The notes beneath the pieces are model-generated. The model was not told the origin of the DNA and did not search any database. It saw only the letters and a list, made by a program, of their open reading frames with translations. Shown here piece after piece: positions 8,680 through 16,936 of a stretch of DNA of 64,000 nt. The DNA comes from Herbidospora cretacea. GTDB taxonomy: Bacteria; Actinomycetota; Actinomycetes; Streptosporangiales; Streptosporangiaceae. Position numbers and translations under genes: made by a program. The stretch's first letter is position 1; each line of letters opens with the position of its first letter. The stretch lies in NCBI RefSeq assembly GCF_001570605.1, contig NZ_BBXG01000003.1, forward strand, positions 62,001 through 126,000. The letters run 5' to 3'.

Positions 8680-8919
8680 TCAGTTCTGGATGAAGTTGAC
8701 GACGTCCTTGACGGTCTTCAGGTGCTTGAGCTGGTCGTCGGGGATCTCCGCGCCGAACTCGTCCTGGGCCGCCACGGCGATCTCGACCATCGACAGCGAG
8801 TCGATGTCCAGGTCGTCGACGAAGCTCTTCTCCGGGGTCACCTCGGAGGCCGGGATTCCGGTGATCTCGTTGACGATCTTGCCGAGGCCGGCCAGGATCT
8901 CCTGCTCGGTGACTGCCAT
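8680..8919 (-). CDS. acpP: Acyl carrier protein
   Basis: A 79-residue acidic protein with the phosphopantetheine attachment Ser41 in DIDSLSMVE. It carries the growing acyl chain between FabD, FabH and FabF. The ATG at 8919 has an AAAGGAGA ribosome site just upstream. It lies between fabH (55 bases) and fabF (40 bases), as in the Streptomyces fatty-acid operon. Confidence 0.97.
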   Translation of the reverse strand: MAVTEQEILAGLGKIVNEITGIPASEVTPEKSFVDDLDIDSLSMVEIAVAAQDEFGAEIPDDQLKHLKTVKDVVNFIQN

Positions 8920-8974
8920 GTCTCTCCTTTGAGTGGTGTTTCTGGGTTTTCGTACGGCGAAGACCGTACAAGCT

Positions 8975-9931
8975 TTAAGGGATCTCGATGACCTGGGAGG
9001 CGTAGGTCAGGCCCGCCCCGAAGCCCAGGAGGAGGGCGAGGCCGCCCGAGGGCACCTCACCCTGTTCGATCATGCGGGACAGCGCGAGCGGGATCGACGC
9101 GGCCGAGGTGTTGCCGGCCAGCACGATGTCGCGGGCGACGACGGCCTTGTCCGCGCCGAGCTTGCGCGCGATGGCCTCGATGATGCGCAGGTTCGCCTGG
9201 TGGGGCACGAACGCCGCCAGGTCGGCGGGAGCCACGCCCGCACGCTCGCAAGCCTCTTTGGCCACCGGGTGAAGGGCCGTGGTGGCCCAGCGGAACACCG
9301 TCTGACCTTCCTGGTGGAGGGACGACGACCGGTCCTGGATCATGATCGCGTCGGCCTTGTCGCCGGCGCTGCCCCAGACCACCGGGCCGATGGCCGGGGT
9401 CTCGGACGGCACGACCACCGCCGCGCCCGCCCCGTCGGCGAAGATCACCGAGGTGGCGCGGTCGTTGATGTCGACCCACTGGGTGAGCTTCTCGGTGCCG
9501 ATGACCAGCACGTTCTTCGCCGAGCCCGCGCGGATCGAGTCGCTGGCCGCGGCGAGGGCGTAGCAGAAGCCCGCGCAGGCCGCGTTGAGGTCGTAGGCCC
9601 CGGGAGCCTGGACCCCCAGCCGGTGGGCGACCCGCCCGGCCAGGTTGGGGATCGGCGCCTCGGGGGTGCAGGTGGCGACGATCACCAGGTCGATGTCGGA
9701 GGCGGCCAGGCCGCTCGCGGCCAGCGCCTTGCCGCCGGCCTGGACGGCCAGGTCGATCTCGGACTCCTCGGGACCGGCGAACCGGCGCTCCTTGATGCCG
9801 ACCCGGCTCTGGATCCACTCGTCGTTGGTCTCGATGATCTTGGCGAGATCGTCGTTGGTGACCACGTTCGCGGGCTGGTAGTGACCGAAGGCCAGCACCT
9901 TCGCACCCGGCGCCCCCGCGGGCAGCTTCAC
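8975..9931 (-). CDS. fabH: Beta-ketoacyl-ACP synthase III
   Basis: The enzyme starts fatty-acid synthesis by condensing an acyl-CoA primer with malonyl-ACP. The Cys-His-Asn triad is visible: Cys119 in NAACAGF, His in FVPHQANLRI and Asn in LAGNTSAAS. The real start is the GTG at 9931, which overlaps the fabD stop by three bases in a GTGA junction and has AAGGAGG upstream; the frame is open far beyond it but inside fabD. Length (318 residues) is normal. In actinomycetes FabH often prefers branched primers; this cannot be settled here. Confidence 0.96.
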   Translation of the reverse strand: MKLPAGAPGAKVLAFGHYQPANVVTNDDLAKIIETNDEWIQSRVGIKERRFAGPEESEIDLAVQAGGKALAASGLAASDIDLVIVATCTPEAPIPNLAGRVAHRLGVQAPGAYDLNAACAGFCYALAAASDSIRAGSAKNVLVIGTEKLTQWVDINDRATSVIFADGAGAAVVVPSETPAIGPVVWGSAGDKADAIMIQDRSSSLHQEGQTVFRWATTALHPVAKEACERAGVAPADLAAFVPHQANLRIIEAIARKLGADKAVVARDIVLAGNTSAASIPLALSRMIEQGEVPSGGLALLLGFGAGLTYASQVIEIP

Positions 9932-10839
9932 TGGATCGCCTCCTTGGCGGCGTCGATGGCCGGGGTCAGGTCGGCGGGGGTCTTCAGCGCGACGGTCTTG
10001 GAACCGGGCAGGCCACGCTTGGCCAGGCCGGTCAGGGTGCCGCCGGGCAGCAGTTCGATCATGGTGATGGGGGTGTCGCCGGTCTCCTCGGCCATGGCCG
10101 CCATGCACAGGTCCCAGCGGACCGGGTTGCTGACCTGGTTGACCATGCGGTCGAGGGCGTCCTGGCCCGACAGGACGACCGCGCCGTCGGCGTTGGACAG
10201 CAGGCGGATCGCCGGGTCGGCCGGGGCGATCCCGGTCGCGGCGGCGCGCAGCCGCTCGACGGCCGGGGCCATGTGGCTGGTGTGGAAGGCGCCGGCGACC
10301 GACAGGGCGATCAGCCGGGCGCGCTGCGGCGGGTCGGCCTTGAAGGCCTCGAGCTGCTCCAGGGTGCCGCCCGCGACGATCTGGCCGGCACCGTTGTTGT
10401 TGGCGGGGGTCAGCCCGTGCTTGGCCAGGGCGTCGAGCACGTCGACGCCGCCTAGGACGGCGGTCATGCCGGTCGCGGTGACGGCGGCGGCCTCGGCCAT
10501 CGCCCGGCCGCGCTCGGCGACGAGCGAGACGGCCTGGTCGGCGGTGATCACTCCGGCTAGCGCGGCGGCGGCGAACTCGCCGACGCTGTGGCCGGCGACC
10601 AGATCGGGGGCGACGCCGAGCTCCTCGAAGGCGGCCAGCGCGGCGGCCACGAGAAGCGGCTGGGCGACGGCCGTGTCGCGGATCTCGTCGGCGTCGGCGG
10701 TGGTGCCGTAGGCGACGAGGTCGAGCTTCGCGATCTCCGACCATGCTGACAGACGGTCACGGAATCCGGGGAGCTCCAGCCACGGACTCAGGAACCCTGG
10801 AGTTTGGGCGCCTTGTCCCGGCGCGACGATGACGAGCAC
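9928..10839 (-). CDS. fabD: Malonyl-CoA:ACP transacylase
   Basis: A 303-residue transacylase that loads malonyl groups onto ACP. It shows the oxyanion motif APGQGAQTPGF near the start, the nucleophile in GHSVGEFAA near residue 90 and the catalytic His in GAFHTSHM near 195. The GTG at 10839 was chosen because the family's conserved N-terminus begins there and AGGG lies upstream; an ATG at 10941 would add an unrelated basic leader. It is the first gene of the operon, coupled to fabH. Confidence 0.96.
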   Translation of the reverse strand: MLVIVAPGQGAQTPGFLSPWLELPGFRDRLSAWSEIAKLDLVAYGTTADADEIRDTAVAQPLLVAAALAAFEELGVAPDLVAGHSVGEFAAAALAGVITADQAVSLVAERGRAMAEAAAVTATGMTAVLGGVDVLDALAKHGLTPANNNGAGQIVAGGTLEQLEAFKADPPQRARLIALSVAGAFHTSHMAPAVERLRAAATGIAPADPAIRLLSNADGAVVLSGQDALDRMVNQVSNPVRWDLCMAAMAEETGDTPITMIELLPGGTLTGLAKRGLPGSKTVALKTPADLTPAIDAAKEAIQ

Positions 10840-10955
10840 GGTACCACCCTGCCCTGTAGCCCTTCGACACAGAGCTGGGGAAGCGAACGAACTTTTGCCT
10901 GCCTCTGTTGTGGAATCCCTACAGTTCCGGTTTCTCCGCAATTAACTGACGACGG
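10840..10955 (-). promoter_or_regulatory. Promoter/operator region between fasR and fabD
   Basis: This 116-base gap separates the regulator from the operon it is expected to control. In Streptomyces coelicolor FasR acts at the equivalent site upstream of fabD (established for that species). No strong palindrome was recognised by eye, so a site is not placed more exactly. Confidence 0.45.
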
Positions 10956-12104
10956 TCAGATTACGGTCAGTCGACCGAGTATCAGCCCTACCTGAAGGGT
11001 GAATGCGGACCGCCCCTCTGTGGGCGTGTAGCCGGTCAGTTCGGCGATCTTCCGCAGCCGGTAACGCACCGTGTTCGGATGGACGAACAGCAGCCGCGCC
11101 GTGGCCTCCAGGGAGGTGCCCTGTTCGAGGTAGGTCGCGAGGGTGTCGAGCAGCGGGGTCCCGGCCAGCGGTCTGTAGACGTTGTCGACAAGGGCGGCGC
11201 GGGCGTCCTCGTCGCCGTCGATCGCGCGTTCGGCGAGCAGGTCGTCGGCGAGCACCGGCCGGGGCGCGTCGGGCCACCCGGAGGCGGCCCGCAGCCCGGC
11301 GATGGCGGCCCGCGCCGACCGGGCGGCGGCGTGGAGGTCGGGCACCTCGGGGCCGATCACGATCGGGCCGGGCGCGAAGCGGGGCACGACCAGGCGGGCG
11401 GCCTCCTTCATGCTGTCGGCCCCGCCGACGATCACGATCAGCCGGTCGCCCTGGACACCGGCCAGCAGGTCGTGGCCGGCCCGGCGGCCCCGGTCGCGCA
11501 GGCCGTCGATGACGCTCTGGGAGTCGTCGCTGGGGGAGTGGCCGGCGAAGACGACCACCGGGGCGGAGGTCCAGCCGAGGGCCGCGGCCCACGAGTGGAG
11601 GCCGTCGTCGACCTCGCCCCGGACCAGCGCGTCGACGATCAGGGCCTCCAGGCGGGCGTCCCAGGAGCCGCGCGCCTCGGCCTCGCGGGCGTAGACCTGC
11701 GCGGCGGCGAACGCCACGTCGCGGGTGTAGCGCAGCATGGCGTTGCGGAGCTGCTCCTCGCCGCCGGGGGCGGCCAGGTCCTCGACCTCGGCCTCGACCA
11801 CCTCGACCACGATGCGGACCAGGTCGACGGTCTGCTGGAGGGAGACGCTGCGTTTGAGCTCACGGGGGGCGGTGCCGAAGAACTCGATGCTCGGGGTCGG
11901 ACGGCCCTGGCCGAAATGGCCGAACCACTCGACGAAGGCGGCGATCCCGGCCTGCGCGACCAGGCCGACCCAGGAGCGGTCCTCGGCCGACAGCGCGCGG
12001 TACCAGGCGAGCTGCTCCTCCATGCGGGCCATCGCGGCGGTGCCCAGGCTGCCCATCGCGCGGTCGAGCCGTCGCGCCGTGTCCTCACGCACCCTGTCGT
12101 TCAC
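10956..12104 (-). CDS. fasR: PucR/CdaR-family transcriptional regulator of fatty-acid synthesis (FasR-like)
   Basis: The last 60 residues contain the PucR C-terminal helix-turn-helix (LATYLEQGTSLEATARLLFVHPNTVRYRLRKI region). The central part is the GGDEF-like domain of CdaR-type regulators and the N-terminus is a helical domain of unknown ligand. Position directly upstream of fabD, in the same orientation, matches FasR of Streptomyces (SCO2386) and Rv2242 of M. tuberculosis. It is expected to activate the fab operon. Start at GTG 12104 is tentative; the ribosome site is weak and an in-frame GTG/ATG exist slightly upstream. Confidence 0.88.
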   Translation of the reverse strand: MNDRVREDTARRLDRAMGSLGTAAMARMEEQLAWYRALSAEDRSWVGLVAQAGIAAFVEWFGHFGQGRPTPSIEFFGTAPRELKRSVSLQQTVDLVRIVVEVVEAEVEDLAAPGGEEQLRNAMLRYTRDVAFAAAQVYAREAEARGSWDARLEALIVDALVRGEVDDGLHSWAAALGWTSAPVVVFAGHSPSDDSQSVIDGLRDRGRRAGHDLLAGVQGDRLIVIVGGADSMKEAARLVVPRFAPGPIVIGPEVPDLHAAARSARAAIAGLRAASGWPDAPRPVLADDLLAERAIDGDEDARAALVDNVYRPLAGTPLLDTLATYLEQGTSLEATARLLFVHPNTVRYRLRKIAELTGYTPTEGRSAFTLQVGLILGRLTVI

Positions 12105-12169
12105 GGCTACTAGCGTGCCAGGTCGCCTGCGCGGATTCGCCAACGGTAGGCCCGTGGCAAGCTGGAGCG

Positions 12170-12844
12170 GTGTACCGGGAACGTCCGTCGGTGATCCCGG
12201 GCGCGGTGGTGTGGCAGGCGCCGGGCACGCCCGGGTCGGTGCGGCGCCGCGTCCTTCCCGACGGCTGCATGGATCTGCTGTGGACCTCGGGCCGGCTCGT
12301 CGTGGCGGGGCCCGATTCGGTCGCGTACGTCACCCCGGTCGGCCCCGCCGACGACTACACCGGCCTGCGGTTCGCGCCGGGCGACGCGCCCCAGCTGCTC
12401 GGCGTGGCCGCCAGTGAGCTGCGCGACAGCCGGGTGCCGCTCGACCAGATCTGGGCCGCCCGCCGGGTGCGCGGGCTCGAGAACGCGCTGCACAGGGGCG
12501 GCGGGATCGAGGCGGTCGCCGCCGGCCTGAGGCCCGACCCGGTGGTCCGCCGAGCGGCCGCGCTGATCGGCGGCGGGCTGGGCGTGGCCGCCGCCGCCGA
12601 GAGGCTGGACCTGGGCGAGCGCCGCTTCCACCGGCTCTGCCTGCGCGCCTTCGGCTACGGCCCGAAGACGCTGGGCCGCATCCTGCGGATGAACCGGGCG
12701 CTCGAACGGGCCCGCACCGGCTCTCCCCTCGCCGACGTGGCCCACCAGGAGGGCTACGCCGACCAGGCCCACCTCGCGCGCGAGGTCAGGGCGCTGGCCG
12801 GGGTCACGCTGACGGATCTTGTGGGGCGTACAGGTCGACGCTGA
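12170..12844 (+). CDS. AraC-family transcriptional regulator
   Basis: The first 100 residues form the short N-terminal sensor typical of small AraC regulators (VLPDGCMDLLWTSG followed by VAGPDSVAYVTPVGPADDYTGLRF). The C-terminus carries two helix-turn-helix units: AAERLDLGERRFHRLCLRAFGYGPKTLGRILRM, split here by position 145-180, then PLADVAHQEGYADQAHLAREVRAL. It starts at GTG 12170. The gene converges on the VOC gene and their 3' ends overlap by 41 bases. The target and effector are unknown; the VOC gene is a natural candidate target. Confidence 0.85.
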   Translation: MYRERPSVIPGAVVWQAPGTPGSVRRRVLPDGCMDLLWTSGRLVVAGPDSVAYVTPVGPADDYTGLRFAPGDAPQLLGVAASELRDSRVPLDQIWAARRVRGLENALHRGGGIEAVAAGLRPDPVVRRAAALIGGGLGVAAAAERLDLGERRFHRLCLRAFGYGPKTLGRILRMNRALERARTGSPLADVAHQEGYADQAHLAREVRALAGVTLTDLVGRTGRR

Positions 12845-13190
12845 TGCCGTCGGGGTCGGACAGGACGGCGTAGCGCTGCCCCCAGAAGGCGTCCCAGGGC
12901 TGGAGGTGCCCGAACTCCGCCATGTCGGCGTAGGTCTTGTCGACCTCGGCCGGGCTGCCGCACTGGAACGCCAGGCCGGTCCGGCCGGGGCCGGGGGTCC
13001 ATCCGGGGTCGAAGGACCTGATGGTCTCCTCGGTGTCCCAGCACAGCCGGAAGCCGCCGGGCAGGGTCACCTCGACGTGGGGCGCGCCGTCGGCCTCGGC
13101 CGGGATGTCCAGGCCGAGGCGGCGGTAGAAGGCGAGCGAGCGGCCCATGTCGGAGACGACGAGGCCGATGACGTTGAACTGGATAGCCAT
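12804..13190 (-). CDS. VOC family protein (glyoxalase/bleomycin-resistance fold)
   Basis: A 128-residue single-domain protein with two beta-alpha-beta-beta-beta modules. VSDMGRSLAFYRRLGLDIP marks the first module and YADMAEFGHLQPWDAFWGQRYAVLSDPDGISVDLYAP the second, given as positions about 75-125. Family members bind a metal or a small hydrophobic ligand. ATG 13190 was preferred over an upstream start because the fold begins there. Its 3' end overlaps the AraC gene. Substrate unknown. Confidence 0.85.
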   Translation of the reverse strand: MAIQFNVIGLVVSDMGRSLAFYRRLGLDIPAEADGAPHVEVTLPGGFRLCWDTEETIRSFDPGWTPGPGRTGLAFQCGSPAEVDKTYADMAEFGHLQPWDAFWGQRYAVLSDPDGISVDLYAPQDPSA

Positions 13191-13246
13191 GGTCCGACGG
13201 TACGAGACCGCGTCCACGACCGTCTTGAAGGAATCGGACGGCCGCC

Positions 13247-13690
13247 CTAGATGACGGCGACGGCGGTGATGAGGCCGATGGCGACGTGGGTGACCGACAG
13301 CAGGATGGCGGCGGGCTGGAGCTGCGGCTCGTGGACGAGGGCGCGGATGGAGATCCCGGCCACCTTGTCGAAGGCGAACATGCCGAGCGTCTGCACGGCG
13401 ATGCCGATCAGGCCGAACACCAGGGTGGCGATCAGGCCCTCCTGGAGCCGGCCGCCGGAGGAGAAGATCGAGGCCGCCACGATCAGCCCGACGGCGCCCA
13501 GGCCCGCCGAGGTCAGCGCGGTGGCGTTGGGGTTGCGCTCCTCACGGATCAGCTTGCTGAGCTTGCCCGGCGTGGCCATGTCGATGACGTAGAAACCGGC
13601 GATCAGCAGCAGCACGCCGAGGACGGCGTAGGCGGCGATCGCCAGGGCGCCGTTGCCGAGGACCTCGCCGAAGGTGGTGGCGGTGTTCAT
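13247..13690 (-). CDS. DUF350 membrane protein (YjfL-like)
   Basis: A 147-residue integral membrane protein with four predicted helices: residues about 13-38, 60-80, 85-105 and 125-147. Repeated halves, GVLLLIAGFYVIDMATPGKL and an equivalent later segment, fit DUF350. Its ATG overlaps the stop of the upstream ATP-grasp ligase gene by four bases, so expression is coupled. In Escherichia coli the DUF350 protein YjfL is encoded with YjfM and the ligase YjfC; the same three families sit together here. Biochemical function of DUF350 is unknown. Confidence 0.88.
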   Translation of the reverse strand: MNTATTFGEVLGNGALAIAAYAVLGVLLLIAGFYVIDMATPGKLSKLIREERNPNATALTSAGLGAVGLIVAASIFSSGGRLQEGLIATLVFGLIGIAVQTLGMFAFDKVAGISIRALVHEPQLQPAAILLSVTHVAIGLITAVAVI

Positions 13691-14856
13691 GGACCCTGCT
13701 CCTTGATTCGATGGGGGACGAACGACGAGGTGTCGTCGGTGATCAGGCCGGCTGTCTCTCGGATGCCGAGCCCGGCCGACTCGTCCTCCACCACCCAGGC
13801 GCCCAGAACGGGTCGCTGGCCGTCGAAATCGGGCAGGGCCTGGAACTCCTGGAAGACGAACCCCTCGGCCCCGTAGGAGCCGCCGGTCTCCAGGGAGTGG
13901 TCGGCCGACATGATCGTCATCGACGCCCCCTCACGGCCCAGGAGCGGCTTGCGGATGAATCCTGCCAGGTCGCGGGGGCCGTCGAGGTAGGCCGGCAGCA
14001 GATTGGGGTGGCCCGGGTAGAGCTCCCAGAGCACCGCCAGCAGCGCCTTGTTCGACAGCAGCATCTTCCACGGCGGCTCGATCCACGTCATCGACGGCAT
14101 CAGCCGCAGCGCGTGGGCGCCGAACGGCTCGTGGACGATCCACTCCCACGGATAGAGCTTGCAGAGCGACCGGATGACGCGTTCCTCGACGTCGACGAAG
14201 CGGCGGTTGAGCGCGTCCCAGCCGATGTCCTCCATCGCGATGGCGACGGTGACCAGACCGGCCTGGGCGGCGGTCTCCTGGAGGTAGCCGAGGGTCATCG
14301 CCTCCTCGCCGGAGGTGTCGAGGCTCGTCCAGGCGAAGTGGGAGGGGCCCGTCGGGAGGGTCGCGGCGACGGCCTTCCAGCGGTCGACCAGGCGTTCGTG
14401 GATGGAGTTCCACTGGTCGTCGTCCGGGAAGACGTCCTGCAGCCAGTACCACTGGACGACCGAGCTCTCCAGCAGACTGGTCGGGGTGTCGGCGTTGTAC
14501 TCGAGCATCTTCGCCGGGCCGGTGCCGTCGTAGCGGAGGTCGAAGCGGCCGAACAGGTGGGGGTCGCGGCGGTACCAGGAGTCCTTGATCGCCTGCACCC
14601 ACTCGGGCGGCACGGCGAAGTCGTGGAAGCGGCCGGTGGCCACGACGTGGTCGACCGCCTCCAGGCACATCCGGTGGAGCTCCTCGACCTGGGCCTCCAG
14701 GGCGAGCACCTCGTCCATCGAGAAGACGTAGTGGACGCTCTCGTCCCAGTAGGGCCGGGCGAGCCCGCCGGGATGGGCCGAGCGGTGATAGGCCAGCCCA
14801 TGGGCCTCGACCGTGGTCTCCCAGCCCTCGCGCGGCGCCGACCGTTCCCTGCGCAC
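13687..14856 (-). CDS. Glutathionylspermidine synthase-like ATP-grasp ligase (YjfC-like)
   Basis: The 389-residue protein matches the C-terminal ligase half of glutathionylspermidine synthase: EYNADTPTSLLE near 130, FAWTSLDTSGEEAMT near 180, WKMLLSNKALLA near 270 and the ATP-grasp segment IRKPLLGREGASM near 315. There is no amidase half. Actinomycetes do not make glutathionylspermidine, so the real substrate is probably a protein or peptide; comparative studies of ATP-grasp amidoligases have proposed peptide tagging for YjfC-type enzymes. It lies three bases after the small Ser/Gly-rich protein gene and overlaps DUF350. Confidence 0.88.
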   Translation of the reverse strand: MRRERSAPREGWETTVEAHGLAYHRSAHPGGLARPYWDESVHYVFSMDEVLALEAQVEELHRMCLEAVDHVVATGRFHDFAVPPEWVQAIKDSWYRRDPHLFGRFDLRYDGTGPAKMLEYNADTPTSLLESSVVQWYWLQDVFPDDDQWNSIHERLVDRWKAVAATLPTGPSHFAWTSLDTSGEEAMTLGYLQETAAQAGLVTVAIAMEDIGWDALNRRFVDVEERVIRSLCKLYPWEWIVHEPFGAHALRLMPSMTWIEPPWKMLLSNKALLAVLWELYPGHPNLLPAYLDGPRDLAGFIRKPLLGREGASMTIMSADHSLETGGSYGAEGFVFQEFQALPDFDGQRPVLGAWVVEDESAGLGIRETAGLITDDTSSFVPHRIKEQGP

Positions 14857-14859
14857 GGG

Positions 14860-15309
14860 TCAGCTGCCGCTGCTGCTGCTGCCGTGGGAACCGAACCCGC
14901 CGCGCTGGATGACCTTGCCCGACCGCGTGGAGATCTGCGCGTTCGACGGCCGCAGGGTGGTGCCGCCACGGATGTGGGAGCCGGAGCGGACGCCGCCGTA
15001 GTACCAGCCGTAGGCGCCGTGGGAACCGACGTAGGTCCGGCCGTCGTCGTCGCACAGGTCGTCGTCGACGATGGGGTAGGAGCCGTCGGCCAGCGGGTTG
15101 TTCATGTCGACGCAGTCGGCGTCGACCTCTTCGTAGTCGTCGTCGGTGGCCGCGCAGAACCCCACGACCAGCACCGACAGCACGCCGATGGCGCCCAGTT
15201 TGACCGCGGTCGACGCCTTCTTCTTCTGAGGGGGCGGGCCGCCGGCCATGGGGAACGTCGGAGGCCCCGGTGGCGGGGGCGGCGGAGGCGGCGGGGGCGT
15301 GGCGGCCAT
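14860..15309 (-). CDS. Proline-rich membrane protein with DUF1190/YjfM-like C-terminus
   Basis: The N-terminus is a run of ten prolines and a KKK patch, then one membrane helix (residues about 38-53). The outer domain is acidic (DDDYEEVDADCVD) with two Cys, probably a disulfide, and the last 60 residues are Gly/Ser/Tyr-rich, ending RGGFGSHGSSSSGS. An RGGFG motif followed by a Ser-rich tail is what I recall from the DUF1190 family (YgiB/YjfM), whose genes accompany YjfL and YjfC. It is the first gene of the trio and may be the protein that the ligase modifies (inference). Assignment rests on context plus the short motif. Confidence 0.7.
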   Translation of the reverse strand: MAATPPPPPPPPPPGPPTFPMAGGPPPQKKKASTAVKLGAIGVLSVLVVGFCAATDDDYEEVDADCVDMNNPLADGSYPIVDDDLCDDDGRTYVGSHGAYGWYYGGVRSGSHIRGGTTLRPSNAQISTRSGKVIQRGGFGSHGSSSSGS

Positions 15310-15403
15310 GAAGGCTCCATGATTCCTTGAGGTCGGGCAAGCCTACCGGTGACGCTTAGAACGCTACAAACATCAATTCTGGCCGGTTGATAACGTCTTC
15401 GGC

Positions 15404-16408
15404 ATGGAGCCCCTTGACGCGCTGCGCCAGATCGCGTTCCTGCTGGAACGGGCCGGTGAGCCGACCTACCGGGTCCGCGCGTTCCGGGGCGCGGCCAAGG
15501 TCGTCGAGGAGCTGCCGCGCGCGGAGCTGGAGGAAAGGGCGCTGGCCGAGACGCTGACCGAGCTGCCCGGGGTCGGCAAGGTGACCGCGCTGGCGATCAC
15601 CGAGGCGCTGGCCGGGCAGGTGCCGACCTATCTGCGGCGGCTGGAGGCGACGTCCGGGACCGACCTGCCGGAGGCGGCCCAGGAGTTGCGGCGGGCGCTG
15701 AAGGGCGACCTGCACAGCCACACGACCTGGAGCGACGGCGGGTCTCCCATCGAGGAGATGGCCGAGGCGGCGCGGGCGATCGGCCACTCCTACCTGACGA
15801 TCACCGACCACTCGCCCCGGCTGACCGTCGCCAACGGGCTGTCGGCCGCGCGTCTCGAGGAGCAGATCGAGGTCATCGAGGGGCTGCGGGAGCGGTTCGC
15901 GCCCTTCGAGATCCGCACCGGCATCGAGGTGGACATCCTCGCCGACGGGTCGCTCGACCAGGATCCCGCGCTGCTGGCCCGGCTCGACTGCGTGGTCGCC
16001 TCGGTGCACTCGTCGCTGAAGATGGAGCCCGCCGAGATGACCCGGCGCATGGTCACCGCCGTCGCCAACCCGCACGTCGACGTGCTCGGCCACTGCACCG
16101 GGCGGATCGTGAAGGCCGGGGGCAGGCGGGGCGGGCTGCGCGCGGAGTCGCGGTTCGACGCGGAGCTCGTCTTCGAGGCGTGCCGCCGGTTCGGGGTCGC
16201 GGTGGAGATCAACTCCAGGCCCGACCGGCTCGATCCGCCCAAGCGGCTGCTGCGGCTCGCCTACGAGATGGGCTGCGTGTTCGCGATCGACAGCGACGCC
16301 CACGCTCCGGGACAGCTCGACTGGCTCGTGTACGGATGTGAGCGCGCCGCCCTGTGTGGTGTGGAGGCGGATCGGGTGGTCAATACGGGTATGTGGCCGC
16401 TGAGTTAG
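15404..16408 (+). CDS. PHP-domain metal-dependent hydrolase with N-terminal helix-hairpin-helix domain
   Basis: Residues 1-95 resemble the 8-kDa N-terminal DNA-binding domain of family X polymerases, including the helix-hairpin-helix LTELPGVGKVTALAI. Residues 100-334 are a PHP phosphoesterase with metal ligands visible in LHSHTTWSDG (His104, His106), ITDHS, GIEVDI, VASVHSS, GHCTGR and SDAHAPGQLD. This is the layout of bacterial PolX with the polymerase palm and thumb missing between the two ends. It may be a DNA-end or nucleotide phosphatase; the substrate is unknown. The gene is monocistronic, divergent from the DUF1190-like trio. Confidence 0.88.
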   Translation: MEPLDALRQIAFLLERAGEPTYRVRAFRGAAKVVEELPRAELEERALAETLTELPGVGKVTALAITEALAGQVPTYLRRLEATSGTDLPEAAQELRRALKGDLHSHTTWSDGGSPIEEMAEAARAIGHSYLTITDHSPRLTVANGLSAARLEEQIEVIEGLRERFAPFEIRTGIEVDILADGSLDQDPALLARLDCVVASVHSSLKMEPAEMTRRMVTAVANPHVDVLGHCTGRIVKAGGRRGGLRAESRFDAELVFEACRRFGVAVEINSRPDRLDPPKRLLRLAYEMGCVFAIDSDAHAPGQLDWLVYGCERAALCGVEADRVVNTGMWPLS

Positions 16409-16442
16409 ATGCGAAATACCAGGATTTGTCGCTCACCGCACG

Positions 16443-16456
16443 TAACGTCGGCGTTA
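16443..16456. promoter_or_regulatory. Inverted repeat overlapping the start of the WYL-family gene
   Basis: Arms TAACG and CGTTA flank TCGG, and the last base is the first base of the ATG. The position fits autorepression or a short hairpin at the translation start; function is inferred. Confidence 0.3.
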
Positions 16457-16914
16457 TGGACCGTCGACGTGCGCTGGTAGAGGAGTTACGGAGCAACGGG
16501 CAGCTGTCCGCCAAAGACCTCGCGGAGCGGCTCGAGGTGAGCAAACGGACCGTGATCAGAGACATCGCCCGGCTCCAGACCGAGGGCGTGCCCATCCGGC
16601 TCGACCCCGGCGGATACACCATCGACGGGACCGAAGAGGTCAAACGCGCCATCGACCGCGCGCTGACGGGGCGGCGGGTGCTCCGCGTCGACTACCTGAA
16701 CAGCAAGAGCGTGGTCTCCACCCGCGACGTGGAGCCGAGCATCATGCTGGGCGGCCGCGGCGGCTTCTGGTATCTGGTGGCGTGGTGCCGGTTGCGTGAG
16801 GACGTGCGGGTGTTCCGCGTCGACCGGATCACCCGGGCCGAGGTCCTCGACGAGCGCTACCCGGAACCGGACAAGCAGCGCCTGACCGACCTGAGCTCAG
16901 CCCTCCCGCTCTGA
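16456..16914 (+). CDS. Short HTH-WYL transcriptional regulator
   Basis: A 152-residue protein. Residues 1-60 form an HTH_11 winged helix (GQLSAKDLAERLEVSKRTVIRD). The rest is a compact WYL domain beginning VLRVDYLNSK and continuing GGFWYLVAWCRLREDVRVFRVDRI, with the WYL-type signature seen as WYL in FWYLVAW. It is about half the usual 300-residue length because the region between HTH and WYL is missing. WYL domains sense ligands, often nucleotides. ATG 16456 was chosen because the HTH begins there. A second WYL regulator lies at 51447-52142. Confidence 0.85.
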   Translation: MDRRRALVEELRSNGQLSAKDLAERLEVSKRTVIRDIARLQTEGVPIRLDPGGYTIDGTEEVKRAIDRALTGRRVLRVDYLNSKSVVSTRDVEPSIMLGGRGGFWYLVAWCRLREDVRVFRVDRITRAEVLDERYPEPDKQRLTDLSSALPL

Positions 16915-16936
16915 CGGCTGCCCCTAGTCTGTACGG

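Noticed and set aside
8975-10744. A single 589-residue FabD-FabH fusion
   Set aside because: The frame is open through both genes, but the upstream part is out of frame with fabD; fabH starts at a GTG with a ribosome site at 9931.
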